From Nocardioides carbamazepini (GTDB taxonomy: Bacteria; Actinomycetota; Actinomycetes; Propionibacteriales; Nocardioidaceae), in the NCBI RefSeq assembly GCF_024614185.1, contig NZ_JAHTLF010000003.1:124001-188000 (forward strand): DNA of 64,000 nucleotides, written 5' to 3'. How positions within the stretch are numbered: position 1 is the stretch's first letter; the number at the start of each line of letters is the position of its first letter. Shown here in pieces: positions 35,132 through 42,957 of this stretch. The translations under genes and the position numbers were made by a program. Under the pieces are notes generated by a model that saw nothing but the letters and a program-made list of their open reading frames with translations, searched no databases and was not told the origin of the DNA.

Positions 35132-36847
35132 GTGAGTGACACCGAGGAGCAGCCCGCCACGTTCGCCGACCTCGGTCTCGGTGACCGCATTCTCAAGGCG
35201 CTCAAGGACATCGGCTACGAGTCGCCGTCCGCGATCCAGGCCGAGACCATCCCACACCTGCTTGCGAGCCGCGACGTGATGGGCCTGGCGCAGACCGGCA
35301 CCGGCAAGACCGCCGCCTTCGCGCTGCCGATCCTCGACCAGCTCGACCTGGCCCAGAAGACGCCGCAGGCGCTGGTCCTCGCCCCCACCCGCGAGCTCGC
35401 GCTCCAGGTCTGCGAGGCGTTCGAGAAGTACGCCGCCAACCTGCGCGGCGTGCATGTGCTGCCCGTCTACGGCGGCCAGGGGTACGGCGTGCAGCTGTCC
35501 GCGCTGCGCCGCGGCGTCCACGTCGTCGTCGGCACGCCGGGCCGGATCATGGACCACCTGGAGAAGGGCACGCTGGACCTCACCGAGCTGCGCTTCCTGG
35601 TCCTCGACGAGGCCGACGAGATGCTCAACATGGGGTTCGCCGAGGACGTCGAGACGATCCTCGCCGACACCCCGGCCGACAAGCAGGTCGCGCTGTTCTC
35701 GGCGACCATGCCCAAGCAGATCAAGTCGCTGTCGGCGAAGTACCTGAAGAACCCGGTCGAGATCGCCATCGAGCGCAAGACCCGGACCGCGGAGAACATC
35801 CGCCAGCGCTACCTCATGGTCAGCTACCCGCAGAAGGTCGACGCGCTGACCCGGATCCTCGAGGTCGAGAACTTCGAGGGCTCGATCGTCTTCGTGCGGA
35901 CCAAGAACGAGACCGAGACGCTCGCCGAGAAGCTGCGTGCCCGCGGCTACAGCGCCGCCGCGATCAACGGCGACATCGTGCAGGCCCAGCGGGAGCGGAC
36001 CGTCAACCAGCTCAAGGACGGCAAGCTCGACATCCTGGTCGCCACCGACGTGGCGGCCCGCGGCATCGACGTGTCGCGGATCAGTCACGTCTTCAACTAC
36101 GACATCCCGACCGACACCGAGGCCTACGTGCACCGGATCGGCCGCACCGGCCGCGCCGGCCGCAGCGGCGACGCGATCTCCTTCATCACCCCCCGCGAGC
36201 GGTACCTCCTCAAGCACATCGAGAAGGCCACCCGCTCCACGCTGGAGCAGATGCAGCTCCCGAGCGTCGACGCGATCAACGAGTCGCGGCTGAGCCGCTT
36301 CGACGACCAGATCACCGCGGCCCTCGAGTCGCCGCAGATCTCGTTCTTCCGCGACGTCGTCAGCCACTACATCCGCGAGCACGACGTGCCCGAGGTCGAC
36401 GTCGCCGCCGCGCTGGCGATCGCGATGCAGGGCGACACCCCGCTGCTGCTGGAGCCCGAGCCCGAGCCGCGCCCCCGCAAGGACCGGTACGACGAGCGGC
36501 CGGACCGCGGCGACCGCAAGCGCGACTCGTGGGACCGTGACGGTGGCCGGGCCGACCGGGGCGGACGCGACCGCGGCCCGCGCTCGGGCGAGAAGTTCCA
36601 GGCCTACAAGATCCAGGTCGGCAAGCGGCACCGGGTCGAGCCGCGCCAGATCGTCGGCGCGCTGGCCAACGAGGGCGGTCTCGACCGCCGTGACTTCGGC
36701 AAGATCACGATCCGGCCGGACTACTCGATCGTGGAGCTGCCCGCGCAGCTGACCGACGACCAGTGGGAGCGGCTCAAGAGCACCCGGATCAGCGGCAAGC
36801 TGATCGAGCTCGCCAAGGACTTCGGTCCGCCGAACCGCCGTTCCTGA
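35132..36847 (+). CDS. DEAD-box RNA helicase (DeaD/CsdA-like)
   Basis: 571 residues from GTG at 35132. Motif I AQTGTGKT (K59), PTRELA, DEAD at 159-162, SAT, and ATDVAARGIDVSRISHVFNYD with HRIGRTGRAG. A basic, Asp/Arg-rich linker (about 445-490) leads to a DbpA-type RNA-binding domain (KIQVGKRHRVEPRQIVGALANEGG). Remodels structured RNA, probably in ribosome assembly or cold response. No Shine-Dalgarno sequence is seen, so the mRNA could be leaderless. Confidence 0.95.
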   Translation: MSDTEEQPATFADLGLGDRILKALKDIGYESPSAIQAETIPHLLASRDVMGLAQTGTGKTAAFALPILDQLDLAQKTPQALVLAPTRELALQVCEAFEKYAANLRGVHVLPVYGGQGYGVQLSALRRGVHVVVGTPGRIMDHLEKGTLDLTELRFLVLDEADEMLNMGFAEDVETILADTPADKQVALFSATMPKQIKSLSAKYLKNPVEIAIERKTRTAENIRQRYLMVSYPQKVDALTRILEVENFEGSIVFVRTKNETETLAEKLRARGYSAAAINGDIVQAQRERTVNQLKDGKLDILVATDVAARGIDVSRISHVFNYDIPTDTEAYVHRIGRTGRAGRSGDAISFITPRERYLLKHIEKATRSTLEQMQLPSVDAINESRLSRFDDQITAALESPQISFFRDVVSHYIREHDVPEVDVAAALAIAMQGDTPLLLEPEPEPRPRKDRYDERPDRGDRKRDSWDRDGGRADRGGRDRGPRSGEKFQAYKIQVGKRHRVEPRQIVGALANEGGLDRRDFGKITIRPDYSIVELPAQLTDDQWERLKSTRISGKLIELAKDFGPPNRRS

Positions 36848-36866
36848 TGGCGTACCGTCGGCGGGC

Positions 36867-37448
36867 GTGAGGGGTTCGACAGGTGTCGTCGCGTGCGCCG
36901 CGGTCGCGCTGCTGGTGAGCGCCTGCGGGGGCACGCCGACCCCGGTGGCGGAGCCCGCCGCAGTGCCCCCGGCCGCATCGACCGCACCGGCGTCGCCGAC
37001 CGCACCGGCCGAGCCGACCTCCGAGCTCCCGCGCTCCGGAGCCCGGGCCGACGTACCGAGCGCCGAGATCATGGCCCAGCTGGCCCGCCGTGCCGAGCGG
37101 ATCGCGAAGCGGACGCCGCTGGCGCCGCTGCCCGCCGAGATCGATCCCGGCTCGAACCGGGCTCTCGGCTACCGGGAGATGGTCGAGTTCGGCTTCCCCG
37201 CCGACCAGTGGCCCTACCTCGACGCGCTCTGGCAGCGCGAGTCGGGCTGGAACCACCTCGCCGAGAACCGCAGCTCCGGCGCCTACGGCATCCCGCAGTC
37301 GCTGCCGGCGACGAAGATGGCGGTCGTCGGCAGCGACTGGCGGACCAACCCCGAGACCCAGATCCGGTGGGGGCTGGCCTACATCGCCGCGAGGTACGGC
37401 AACGCCCAGAAGGCGTGGGAGCACTCCGAGCGCACGGGTTGGTATTGA
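36867..37448 (+). CDS. Lipoprotein with lysozyme-like transglycosylase domain
   Basis: 193 residues from GTG at 36867, 19 bases after the helicase stop. Lipobox LVSAC with C20, then a Pro/Ala/Thr-rich linker to residue 55. The C-terminal domain has the catalytic-type glutamate E125 in LDALWQRESGWNHLAENRSSGAYGIPQSLPA and IRWGLAYIAARYG, the lytic transglycosylase pattern of actinobacterial cell-wall hydrolases. Probably anchored outside the membrane to trim peptidoglycan. Confidence 0.88.
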   Translation: MRGSTGVVACAAVALLVSACGGTPTPVAEPAAVPPAASTAPASPTAPAEPTSELPRSGARADVPSAEIMAQLARRAERIAKRTPLAPLPAEIDPGSNRALGYREMVEFGFPADQWPYLDALWQRESGWNHLAENRSSGAYGIPQSLPATKMAVVGSDWRTNPETQIRWGLAYIAARYGNAQKAWEHSERTGWY

Positions 37449-37480
37449 GCTCGTCGGCACCCCGCGTGGTTGGTCTCGAC

Positions 37481-37541
37481 GGCGCAACTGCCGAATTCGT
37501 CGCCGCTGGTGCGGTTCTACGACAAATTCGGTAGTTGCGCC
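37481..37541. terminator. Long imperfect hairpin between convergent genes
   Basis: Arms of 22 bases match at 20 positions (left arm begins GGCGCAACTGCCGAATTCG), with a 17-base loop that itself contains CCGC-TGGT-GCGG. It lies between the lipoprotein and flavoprotein genes, which converge, so it can serve both as a terminator. It may instead be a REP-like dispersed element. Confidence 0.65.
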
Positions 37542-37559
37542 GCAAGCAGACCGGCCACG

Positions 37560-38504
37560 TCAGGCGATCCGGGCGAGGGCGGCGTCCTGGACGCAGGCGG
37601 CTGCGGCCATGCCTCCGGCCGCCGCGGCGGCGAGCACTGACGCCATCGGCATCGGCAGGCCGGGGCCCTGGGCCAGGTCGCCGGCGGCGTAGACGCCGGG
37701 CAGGCTGGTGCGGCCGAACGCGTCGACCACGACCGCGCCGACCTCCGACATCTCCAGGCCCAGCTGCTCGGCGAACGGGGTGGCCTGCTCCCAGTCCGTC
37801 TTCACGAGCAGCCCGCCGAGCGCGAGCTCCGCGCCGTCGGCCAGGGTGACGACCAGGCCGTCTCCCTCCTTGCGGACGCCGGTGACGACCTCCGTCCGCA
37901 CGGTCGCGCCGGTCCGGGCGAGGGCCGCCGCGGTCGCCTCGTCGAGGGCCGCGCCGTGGGCGAGCACGACCCGGTCCGGCGCGATCGGCAGCAGCATCGA
38001 GGCCATCGCGGCGACGTGGGGTGCGGCGCCGAGGATGCCGACCCGGGTGCCGGCGTACTCGTGGCCGTGGCAGAAGGGGCAGTGCGCGACCAGGTCGCCG
38101 AAGTTCTCGGCGATGCCGGGTACGTCGGGCAGGGTGTCGCGCACGCCCGTGGCGAGCAGGACCCGGTGGGCGTGGACGGTGGGCTCGCCGTCCACGTCGA
38201 GCACGAACGCGCCGAGCTCCCCGGATACCCGGGTGACGCCGGCCCCGGCGGCGTCGAGGAACCGGACGTCGGCGTACGCCTCGGCGTCCTTGCGCGCGGC
38301 CAGGCGCAGCTCTGCCGGCGCGGCGCCGTCGTGACCGAGGAAGTTGTGCATGTGGTCGGTCGGGTCGTTGCGGTAGCGGTCGGTGCTGATGACGATCGTC
38401 GACTGGTGCATCCGGCCGAGGGTCTGGGCGGCCTGGAGGCCCGCAGATCCGGCGCCGATCACGGCGACGTCGTAGGTGTGCGTCTCGTTCGCGGAGTTGA
38501 TCAT
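37560..38504 (-). CDS. Thioredoxin reductase-like FAD oxidoreductase
   Basis: 314 residues from ATG at 38504; a GTG at 38531 would place the start inside the regulator dyad. FAD-binding GAGSAGLQAAQTLGRM near the N-terminus, LLATGVRD, a CPFC redox pair in VAHCPFCHGHEYAG, NAD(P)-binding GILGAAPHVAAMA, and GVYAAGDLAQG. The CxxC pair supports a true disulfide reductase-type enzyme. Divergent from a MerR regulator that likely controls it. Its partner protein is not in the window. Confidence 0.88.
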   Translation of the reverse strand: MINSANETHTYDVAVIGAGSAGLQAAQTLGRMHQSTIVISTDRYRNDPTDHMHNFLGHDGAAPAELRLAARKDAEAYADVRFLDAAGAGVTRVSGELGAFVLDVDGEPTVHAHRVLLATGVRDTLPDVPGIAENFGDLVAHCPFCHGHEYAGTRVGILGAAPHVAAMASMLLPIAPDRVVLAHGAALDEATAAALARTGATVRTEVVTGVRKEGDGLVVTLADGAELALGGLLVKTDWEQATPFAEQLGLEMSEVGAVVVDAFGRTSLPGVYAAGDLAQGPGLPMPMASVLAAAAAGGMAAAACVQDAALARIA

Positions 38505-38516
38505 GGGCCCAGCCTG

Positions 38517-38540
38517 TGACTTCATGTTCACATGAAGTCA
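38517..38540. promoter_or_regulatory. Perfect 24-bp dyad, MerR operator
   Basis: TGACTTCATGT and its exact complement flank a two-base centre. The dyad fills the 27-base gap between the divergent starts and contains the merR ATG. Binding there would control both genes and suggests merR mRNA has little or no leader. Confidence 0.75.
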
Positions 38541-38972
38541 AGTCGCAACGACATCCGCTGGTCGGTCGGTGAGCTCGCCGCGCGGTTCGAGCTCGAGACC
38601 CACGTGCTGCGCCACTGGGAGGACAAGGGCCTGCTCCGTCCGGAGCGGGACTCCGCCGGGCGTCGGGTCTATGGCGAGGACGACGCCTACCGCGTGGCCG
38701 CGATCCTCGCCAGCAAGGCGTCCGGCATGAGCCTGGACCAGATCCGCACCCTCGTCGACGGATCGGTCGCCGGGCGGCGTGACGCGCTGCGCGCCCACCT
38801 CGACGAGCTCGACCGGCGACAGGCCGAGCTGGAGCGGTCCCGTCACATGACGAAGCACGCGTTGGAGTGCCGGGCGCACGACATCACGACCTGCTCGGGG
38901 TTCCAGGCCCACGTTGCCGACATCGTGGACGGTACGACGCGCGGCATCCGCTTCCTTGCCGGCCACGGGTGA
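38532..38972 (+). CDS. MerR-family regulator
   Basis: 146 residues. Winged helix at the N-terminus: WSVGELAARFELETHVLRHWEDKGLLRPERDSAGRRVYGEDDAYRV. A dimerisation coiled coil (about 75-115) follows, then a short effector tail with two cysteines (LECRAHDITTCSGFQ), suited to sensing metal or oxidation. The start codon lies within the dyad, so a start further in is possible. Divergent from a CxxC flavoprotein. Confidence 0.9.
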   Translation: MKSSRNDIRWSVGELAARFELETHVLRHWEDKGLLRPERDSAGRRVYGEDDAYRVAAILASKASGMSLDQIRTLVDGSVAGRRDALRAHLDELDRRQAELERSRHMTKHALECRAHDITTCSGFQAHVADIVDGTTRGIRFLAGHG

Positions 38973-39007
38973 CCGGGTTGGCTGGTGGAGCACGACACAC
39001 TGGGGTC

Positions 39008-40939
39008 ATGCGGCGGACCTCGGCAGCTCTCCTCTCCCTGCTCGTTCTCGGCGGCGCCCTGAGCGCCTGCTCCGGCAACAGCGCCACCGACGAGGCCGAT
39101 GCCGCCGCCCGGAAGCTGGAGAAGGCACTGGTCGCCGCGGCGGCACCGGGCGAGGAGGGCGATCCGAACCCGTTCGCCGGCCTCGCGTTCAGCAGCGGCA
39201 CGCCCGACGACGTGCGCGAGGCGTATCGCGCCATCGTCGGCGGGATGGACGGCCTCACGCCGACCGTCGACATCGGCGAGGCGGCCGAGAGCAAGGACCG
39301 CTACACCGCCCGGGTCACCTGGTCGTGGCCCGTCGTCGACGGGGCGGACCCGTGGTCCTACGAGACCGTGGCCGAGTTCCACCCCGCGAGCACCGTCGAC
39401 GAGGGCCCGACCCAGGTCGTCTTCGCTCCCGACCTCGTCGCGCCGGACCTGGCGGAGGGTGAGACCCTCGACGCCGTCACCCAGCAGACCGACCGCGGCG
39501 ACATCACCGGCGCCGGGGGAGCGGTGCTGGTGACCGAGCGGGCGGTGGTCCGGGTCGGCATCGATCGCTCGCGGGTCGACCCGACAGTGGCGCCGGCCTC
39601 CGCGCGCGCCCTGGCGGAGCTGGTCGGGATCGACGTGAAGCCCTACGTGAAGGCGGTCGAGGCAGCGGGACCCCGCGCCTTCGTCGAGGCGATCACCTAC
39701 CGCGCGGGGGAGGAGCCGGCAGGGTTCGCCGATGCCCTCGCCACCATCGCCGGCGGCCACACGGTGGACGGCGAGATCGCACTCGCCCCGAGCCGGGACT
39801 TCGCCGCGCCGATCCTCGGCCGGGTCGGCCCGGTCACCGCCGAGATGGTGGAGGAGGATCCCGAGAAGTACCGCTCCGGCGACGTCGCCGGCCTCTCCGG
39901 CCTCCAGGCGCGCTATGACGACCAGCTCCGGGGCAGCGCCGGGCGGGTCGTCTACGCCGTCCCCGAGGCCGAGGGGGCCGAGCGTCGTGAGCTGTACCGC
40001 CACGAGGCCGTCCCCGGGCAGCCGCTGGCGATCTCGCTCGACGAGCGGTTGCAGGCGCTGGCCGAGACCGTGCTGGCCACGACCGGCCCGGCCGGCGCCC
40101 TGGTCGCCCTGCGCCCGAGCGACGGCGCGATCCTCGCGGCCGCCAACGACGAGGCCACGGGCGGACAGAACTACGCGACCTTCGGGCAGTTCGCCCCCGG
40201 ATCGACGTTCAAGATCGTCACCTCCCTGGCCCTGCTCCGGGCCGGCCTGACGCCCGACAGCCAGGTCGAGTGCACCCCGACGCTGACGGTCGACGGCAAG
40301 CAGTTCAAGAACTACTCCGACTACCCGTCGGGCTCGCTCGGCGCCATCGCCCTGCGCGAGGCGATCGCCCAGTCCTGCAACACGGCCCTCATCGGCCAGC
40401 GTGACGTGCTCGGCGGGGGCGACCTGGCGGCTGCCGCCGCCACCCTGGGCCTCGGCATCGACCACGACCTCGGCTTCCCGGCCTACTTCGGCGAGGTCCC
40501 CGACCCCGGCAGCGACACCGAGGCCGCGGCGGCGCTGATCGGCCAGGGCAAGGTGCTCGCCTCACCCATGGCGATGGCCACCGTGATCGCCAGCGTGCAG
40601 GCCGGGCGGACCGTCGTCCCCCGCCTCGTCGACCAGGTCGACGTCACCGTCCCCGCCGAGGCGACGCCGCTGACGCCCGGCGAGGCCGACCAGCTGCGCG
40701 CGATGCTCCGCCAGGTCGTGACGGAGGGCAGCGGCCGCGGGCTGGCCGACGTCCCCGGCCCGGAGGTGATCGCCAAGACCGGCACCGCCGAGTACGCCGA
40801 GGACGGCACCGTCCGCACCCACGCCTGGATGGTGGCCGCCCAGGGCGACCTCGCCGTCGCCGTCTTCGTGCGGACCGGCGCCTCCGGCTCCCAGACCGCC
40901 GGCCCGGTCATCGAGGACTTCCTCCGCGGTGCCCAGTAG
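39008..40939 (+). CDS. Penicillin-binding lipoprotein (class B, MecA_N-like)
   Basis: 643 residues from ATG at 39008. Lipobox LGGALSAC (C21). An NTF2-like MecA_N domain occupies about 35-150, then a dimerisation-type domain, then a transpeptidase with S399-TFK in APGSTFKIV, S456-CN in AQSCNTALIG and K590-TG in IAKTGTAEY. All active-site motifs are intact. D,D-transpeptidase for peptidoglycan cross-linking; lipid anchoring instead of a transmembrane helix is a notable trait of this subfamily. Confidence 0.92.
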   Translation: MRRTSAALLSLLVLGGALSACSGNSATDEADAAARKLEKALVAAAAPGEEGDPNPFAGLAFSSGTPDDVREAYRAIVGGMDGLTPTVDIGEAAESKDRYTARVTWSWPVVDGADPWSYETVAEFHPASTVDEGPTQVVFAPDLVAPDLAEGETLDAVTQQTDRGDITGAGGAVLVTERAVVRVGIDRSRVDPTVAPASARALAELVGIDVKPYVKAVEAAGPRAFVEAITYRAGEEPAGFADALATIAGGHTVDGEIALAPSRDFAAPILGRVGPVTAEMVEEDPEKYRSGDVAGLSGLQARYDDQLRGSAGRVVYAVPEAEGAERRELYRHEAVPGQPLAISLDERLQALAETVLATTGPAGALVALRPSDGAILAAANDEATGGQNYATFGQFAPGSTFKIVTSLALLRAGLTPDSQVECTPTLTVDGKQFKNYSDYPSGSLGAIALREAIAQSCNTALIGQRDVLGGGDLAAAAATLGLGIDHDLGFPAYFGEVPDPGSDTEAAAALIGQGKVLASPMAMATVIASVQAGRTVVPRLVDQVDVTVPAEATPLTPGEADQLRAMLRQVVTEGSGRGLADVPGPEVIAKTGTAEYAEDGTVRTHAWMVAAQGDLAVAVFVRTGASGSQTAGPVIEDFLRGAQ

Positions 40940-41050
40940 CCGCCAGTCGGCAGTGTGGTGCACGGTCGCGAGCGGGAGGAGGCGTGCCTCCGGTAGTGCC
41001 GGGGCGGGCAACGTCGGGTGGGTCGCACCCGACCGCCCCGCCAGGCCGGC

Positions 41051-41141
41051 AGCGTGTCGCACGGCCGCGAAGCGGCACGGGGCGAAGCCCGCGGGGCGAG
41101 CGCAGCGAGTCCCGGGCGGCGAGCCCCGTCTGCGACACGCT
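41051..41141. repeat. 91-bp segment with 11-bp terminal inverted repeats
   Basis: AGCGTGTCGCA at the left and its exact complement at the right enclose a GC-rich stretch with several GCG/CGC runs. It lies just past the penicillin-binding protein gene. It could fold as one long hairpin and end transcription, or be a small dispersed repeat. Confidence 0.5.
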
Positions 41142-41151
41142 CGGCCCAACC

Positions 41152-41230
41152 AAAACGGAGAGAGCCCCTCATTGCATGGGGTCAACGAGGGGCTCAGTCG
41201 TATCGGTGCTCCCTCCGAAGTACGACTGAG
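41152..41230 (-). ncRNA. Candidate small RNA with two hairpins
   Basis: On the minus strand a predicted start near 41230 leads into hairpin 1 (CTCAGTCGTA arms, 41193-41202 and 41221-41230; loop contains GGAGGGAG). Hairpin 2 follows (GAGCCCCTC arms, 41162-41170 and 41187-41195) and then CTCCGTTTT, a terminator-like tail. The arms share three bases, so the two hairpins partly compete. No open frame of note, and only the opposite-strand end of the PBP gene lies beyond, so it looks free-standing. No known RNA family recognised. Confidence 0.5.
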
Positions 41231-41234
41231 GCCC

Positions 41235-41262
41235 ACTCTAGCGCGCTGCCGGTGGGGGACAA
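41235..41262 (-). promoter_or_regulatory. Sigma-70-type promoter for the small RNA candidate
   Basis: TTGTCC (41262-41257) and TAGAGT (41240-41235) are separated by 16 bases, reading leftward. The expected start is within a base or two of the first hairpin. Confidence 0.5.
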
Positions 41263-41364
41263 GACCTGATACCCAGATTTCCTCCGCAGGCCCTCCGGAC
41301 TCCGGGACGTCGGTCCCGTCCGCACGGTCTCCCGGGGTGGGGCCCGGAGTGTCAGAGTGGACCC

Positions 41365-42834
41365 ATGACCTTCCGTGACCGTCTCGCCCACCTGCTCCCG
41401 GAGTCGCGCCGCCAGCTGTACGTCGGGGGCGAGTGGCGTCCCGGCGCGGGCGGGGCGCGCATCGAGGTGCTCGACCCGGCCGACGGGTCGGTGCTGACCG
41501 ATGTCGCGGACGGCACGCTCGACGACGCCCGGGCCGCGTTGGACGCGGCGGCGGGAGCCCAGCAGGGGTGGGCGGCCACGGCGCCCCGGGAACGGGGGGA
41601 GATCCTGCGTCGCGCCTTCGGCCTGGTGACCGAGCATGCCGACGACCTCGCGCTGGTCATGAGCCTGGAGATGGGCAAGCCGATCGCCGAGGCGAAGGGC
41701 GAGGTGACCTATGGGGCCGAGTTCCTGCGCTGGTTCTCCGAGGAGGCGGTGCGGATCCACGGCCGCTGGATGCAGAACCCGGCCGGGGGCAGCCGGCTGC
41801 TGACGGTGCGCAAGCCGGTCGGCCCGTGCCTCTTCATCACGCCCTGGAACTTCCCGCTCGCGATGGGGACCCGCAAGATCGGGCCGGCGGTCGCCGCCGG
41901 CTGCACGATGGTGGTCAAGCCGGCGTCGCAGACCCCGCTGACCATGCTGCTGCTGGCGGCCCTGCTCGCGGAGGCGGGCCTGCCTGCCGGCGTACTCAAC
42001 GTCGTGACGACCTCCGACTCCGGCGGTCTCAGCAGGACGCTGCAGTCCGATGCCCGGCTGCGGAAGGTGAGCTTCACCGGCTCGACCGCCGTCGGCAGGT
42101 CGCTGGTCGCGCAGTCCGCCGGCCAGCTGCAGCGGGTGTCCATGGAGCTCGGCGGCAACGCCCCGTTCCTGGTCTTCGCGGACGCCGACCTCGACGCCGC
42201 CGTCGACGGCGCGATGATCGCCAAGATGCGCAACATGGGCGAGGCCTGCACCTCGGCCAACCGGTTCCTGGTCGAGGCGTCGGTCGCCGACGAGTTCGGC
42301 GCCCGGCTCGCCGAGCGGATGGGCGGGCTCAAGGTCGGCCGCGGACAGGACGTCGGCGTCCAGGTCGGCCCGCTGATCGACGCGAAGGCGGTCACCTCCG
42401 TCGCGGCGCTCGTCGACGACGCGATCGACCGCGGCGCCCGCCTGCTCACCGGCGGTCGCACCCCCGAGGGCGAGGGGTTCTTCTACCCGCCGACCGTGCT
42501 CGCCGGCGTACCCGCCGACGCCGAGGCGGTCCGCAACGAGATCTTCGGCCCGGTCGCCCCGATCACCACCTTCACCGAGGAGGACGAGGCGATCCGGCTC
42601 GCGAACGCCACCGAGTACGGCCTCGCGGCCTACGCCTACACCCGCGACCTCGCCCGCACCATCCGCCTCGCCGAGCGGCTGGAGACCGGCATGCTCGGCA
42701 TCAACACCGGCCTGGTGTCCAACCCGGCCGCGCCCTTCGGCGGGGTGAAGGCGAGCGGGTTCGGCCGCGAGGGCGGGTTCGAGGGCATCGAGGAGTACCT
42801 CGACACGACGTACGTCGCCCTGCCGGCCCCCTGA
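41365..42834 (+). CDS. gabD: Succinate-semialdehyde dehydrogenase family
   Basis: 489 residues, NAD(P)-dependent aldehyde dehydrogenase. Catalytic C295 in NMGEACTSANRFLVE, glutamate in VSMELGGNAPFLVF, ITPWNFPLAMGTRKIGPAVAAGCTMVVKPA, and the C-terminal PFGGVKASGFGREGGFEGIEEYLDT typical of GabD. Oxidises succinate semialdehyde to succinate in GABA or polyamine breakdown. Stands alone here, so the physiological substrate is inferred from family only. Confidence 0.9.
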   Translation: MTFRDRLAHLLPESRRQLYVGGEWRPGAGGARIEVLDPADGSVLTDVADGTLDDARAALDAAAGAQQGWAATAPRERGEILRRAFGLVTEHADDLALVMSLEMGKPIAEAKGEVTYGAEFLRWFSEEAVRIHGRWMQNPAGGSRLLTVRKPVGPCLFITPWNFPLAMGTRKIGPAVAAGCTMVVKPASQTPLTMLLLAALLAEAGLPAGVLNVVTTSDSGGLSRTLQSDARLRKVSFTGSTAVGRSLVAQSAGQLQRVSMELGGNAPFLVFADADLDAAVDGAMIAKMRNMGEACTSANRFLVEASVADEFGARLAERMGGLKVGRGQDVGVQVGPLIDAKAVTSVAALVDDAIDRGARLLTGGRTPEGEGFFYPPTVLAGVPADAEAVRNEIFGPVAPITTFTEEDEAIRLANATEYGLAAYAYTRDLARTIRLAERLETGMLGINTGLVSNPAAPFGGVKASGFGREGGFEGIEEYLDTTYVALPAP

Positions 42835-42858
42835 GCGGGGCTTGACCCGAAGCCCGCT
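42833..42858 (+). terminator. Terminator-like hairpin after gabD
   Basis: AGCGGGGCTT and AAGCCCGCT pair with one bulged base, starting at the gabD stop codon, and are followed by a mildly T-rich stretch. Confidence 0.5.
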
Positions 42859-42957
42859 CGAGGTTGTCTGCTGGGGAGCCTCCAGCGGCTCGGCGCCGGC
42901 CGCCGATGAAATCGATGGCCGATGTCGGTCCTCACGTGCAGACTTCGAAGGACCGCC

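Noticed and set aside
41150..41262. Assignment of the small RNA to the actinobacterial 6C family
   Set aside because: Neither loop contains the run of six cytosines that defines 6C RNA.
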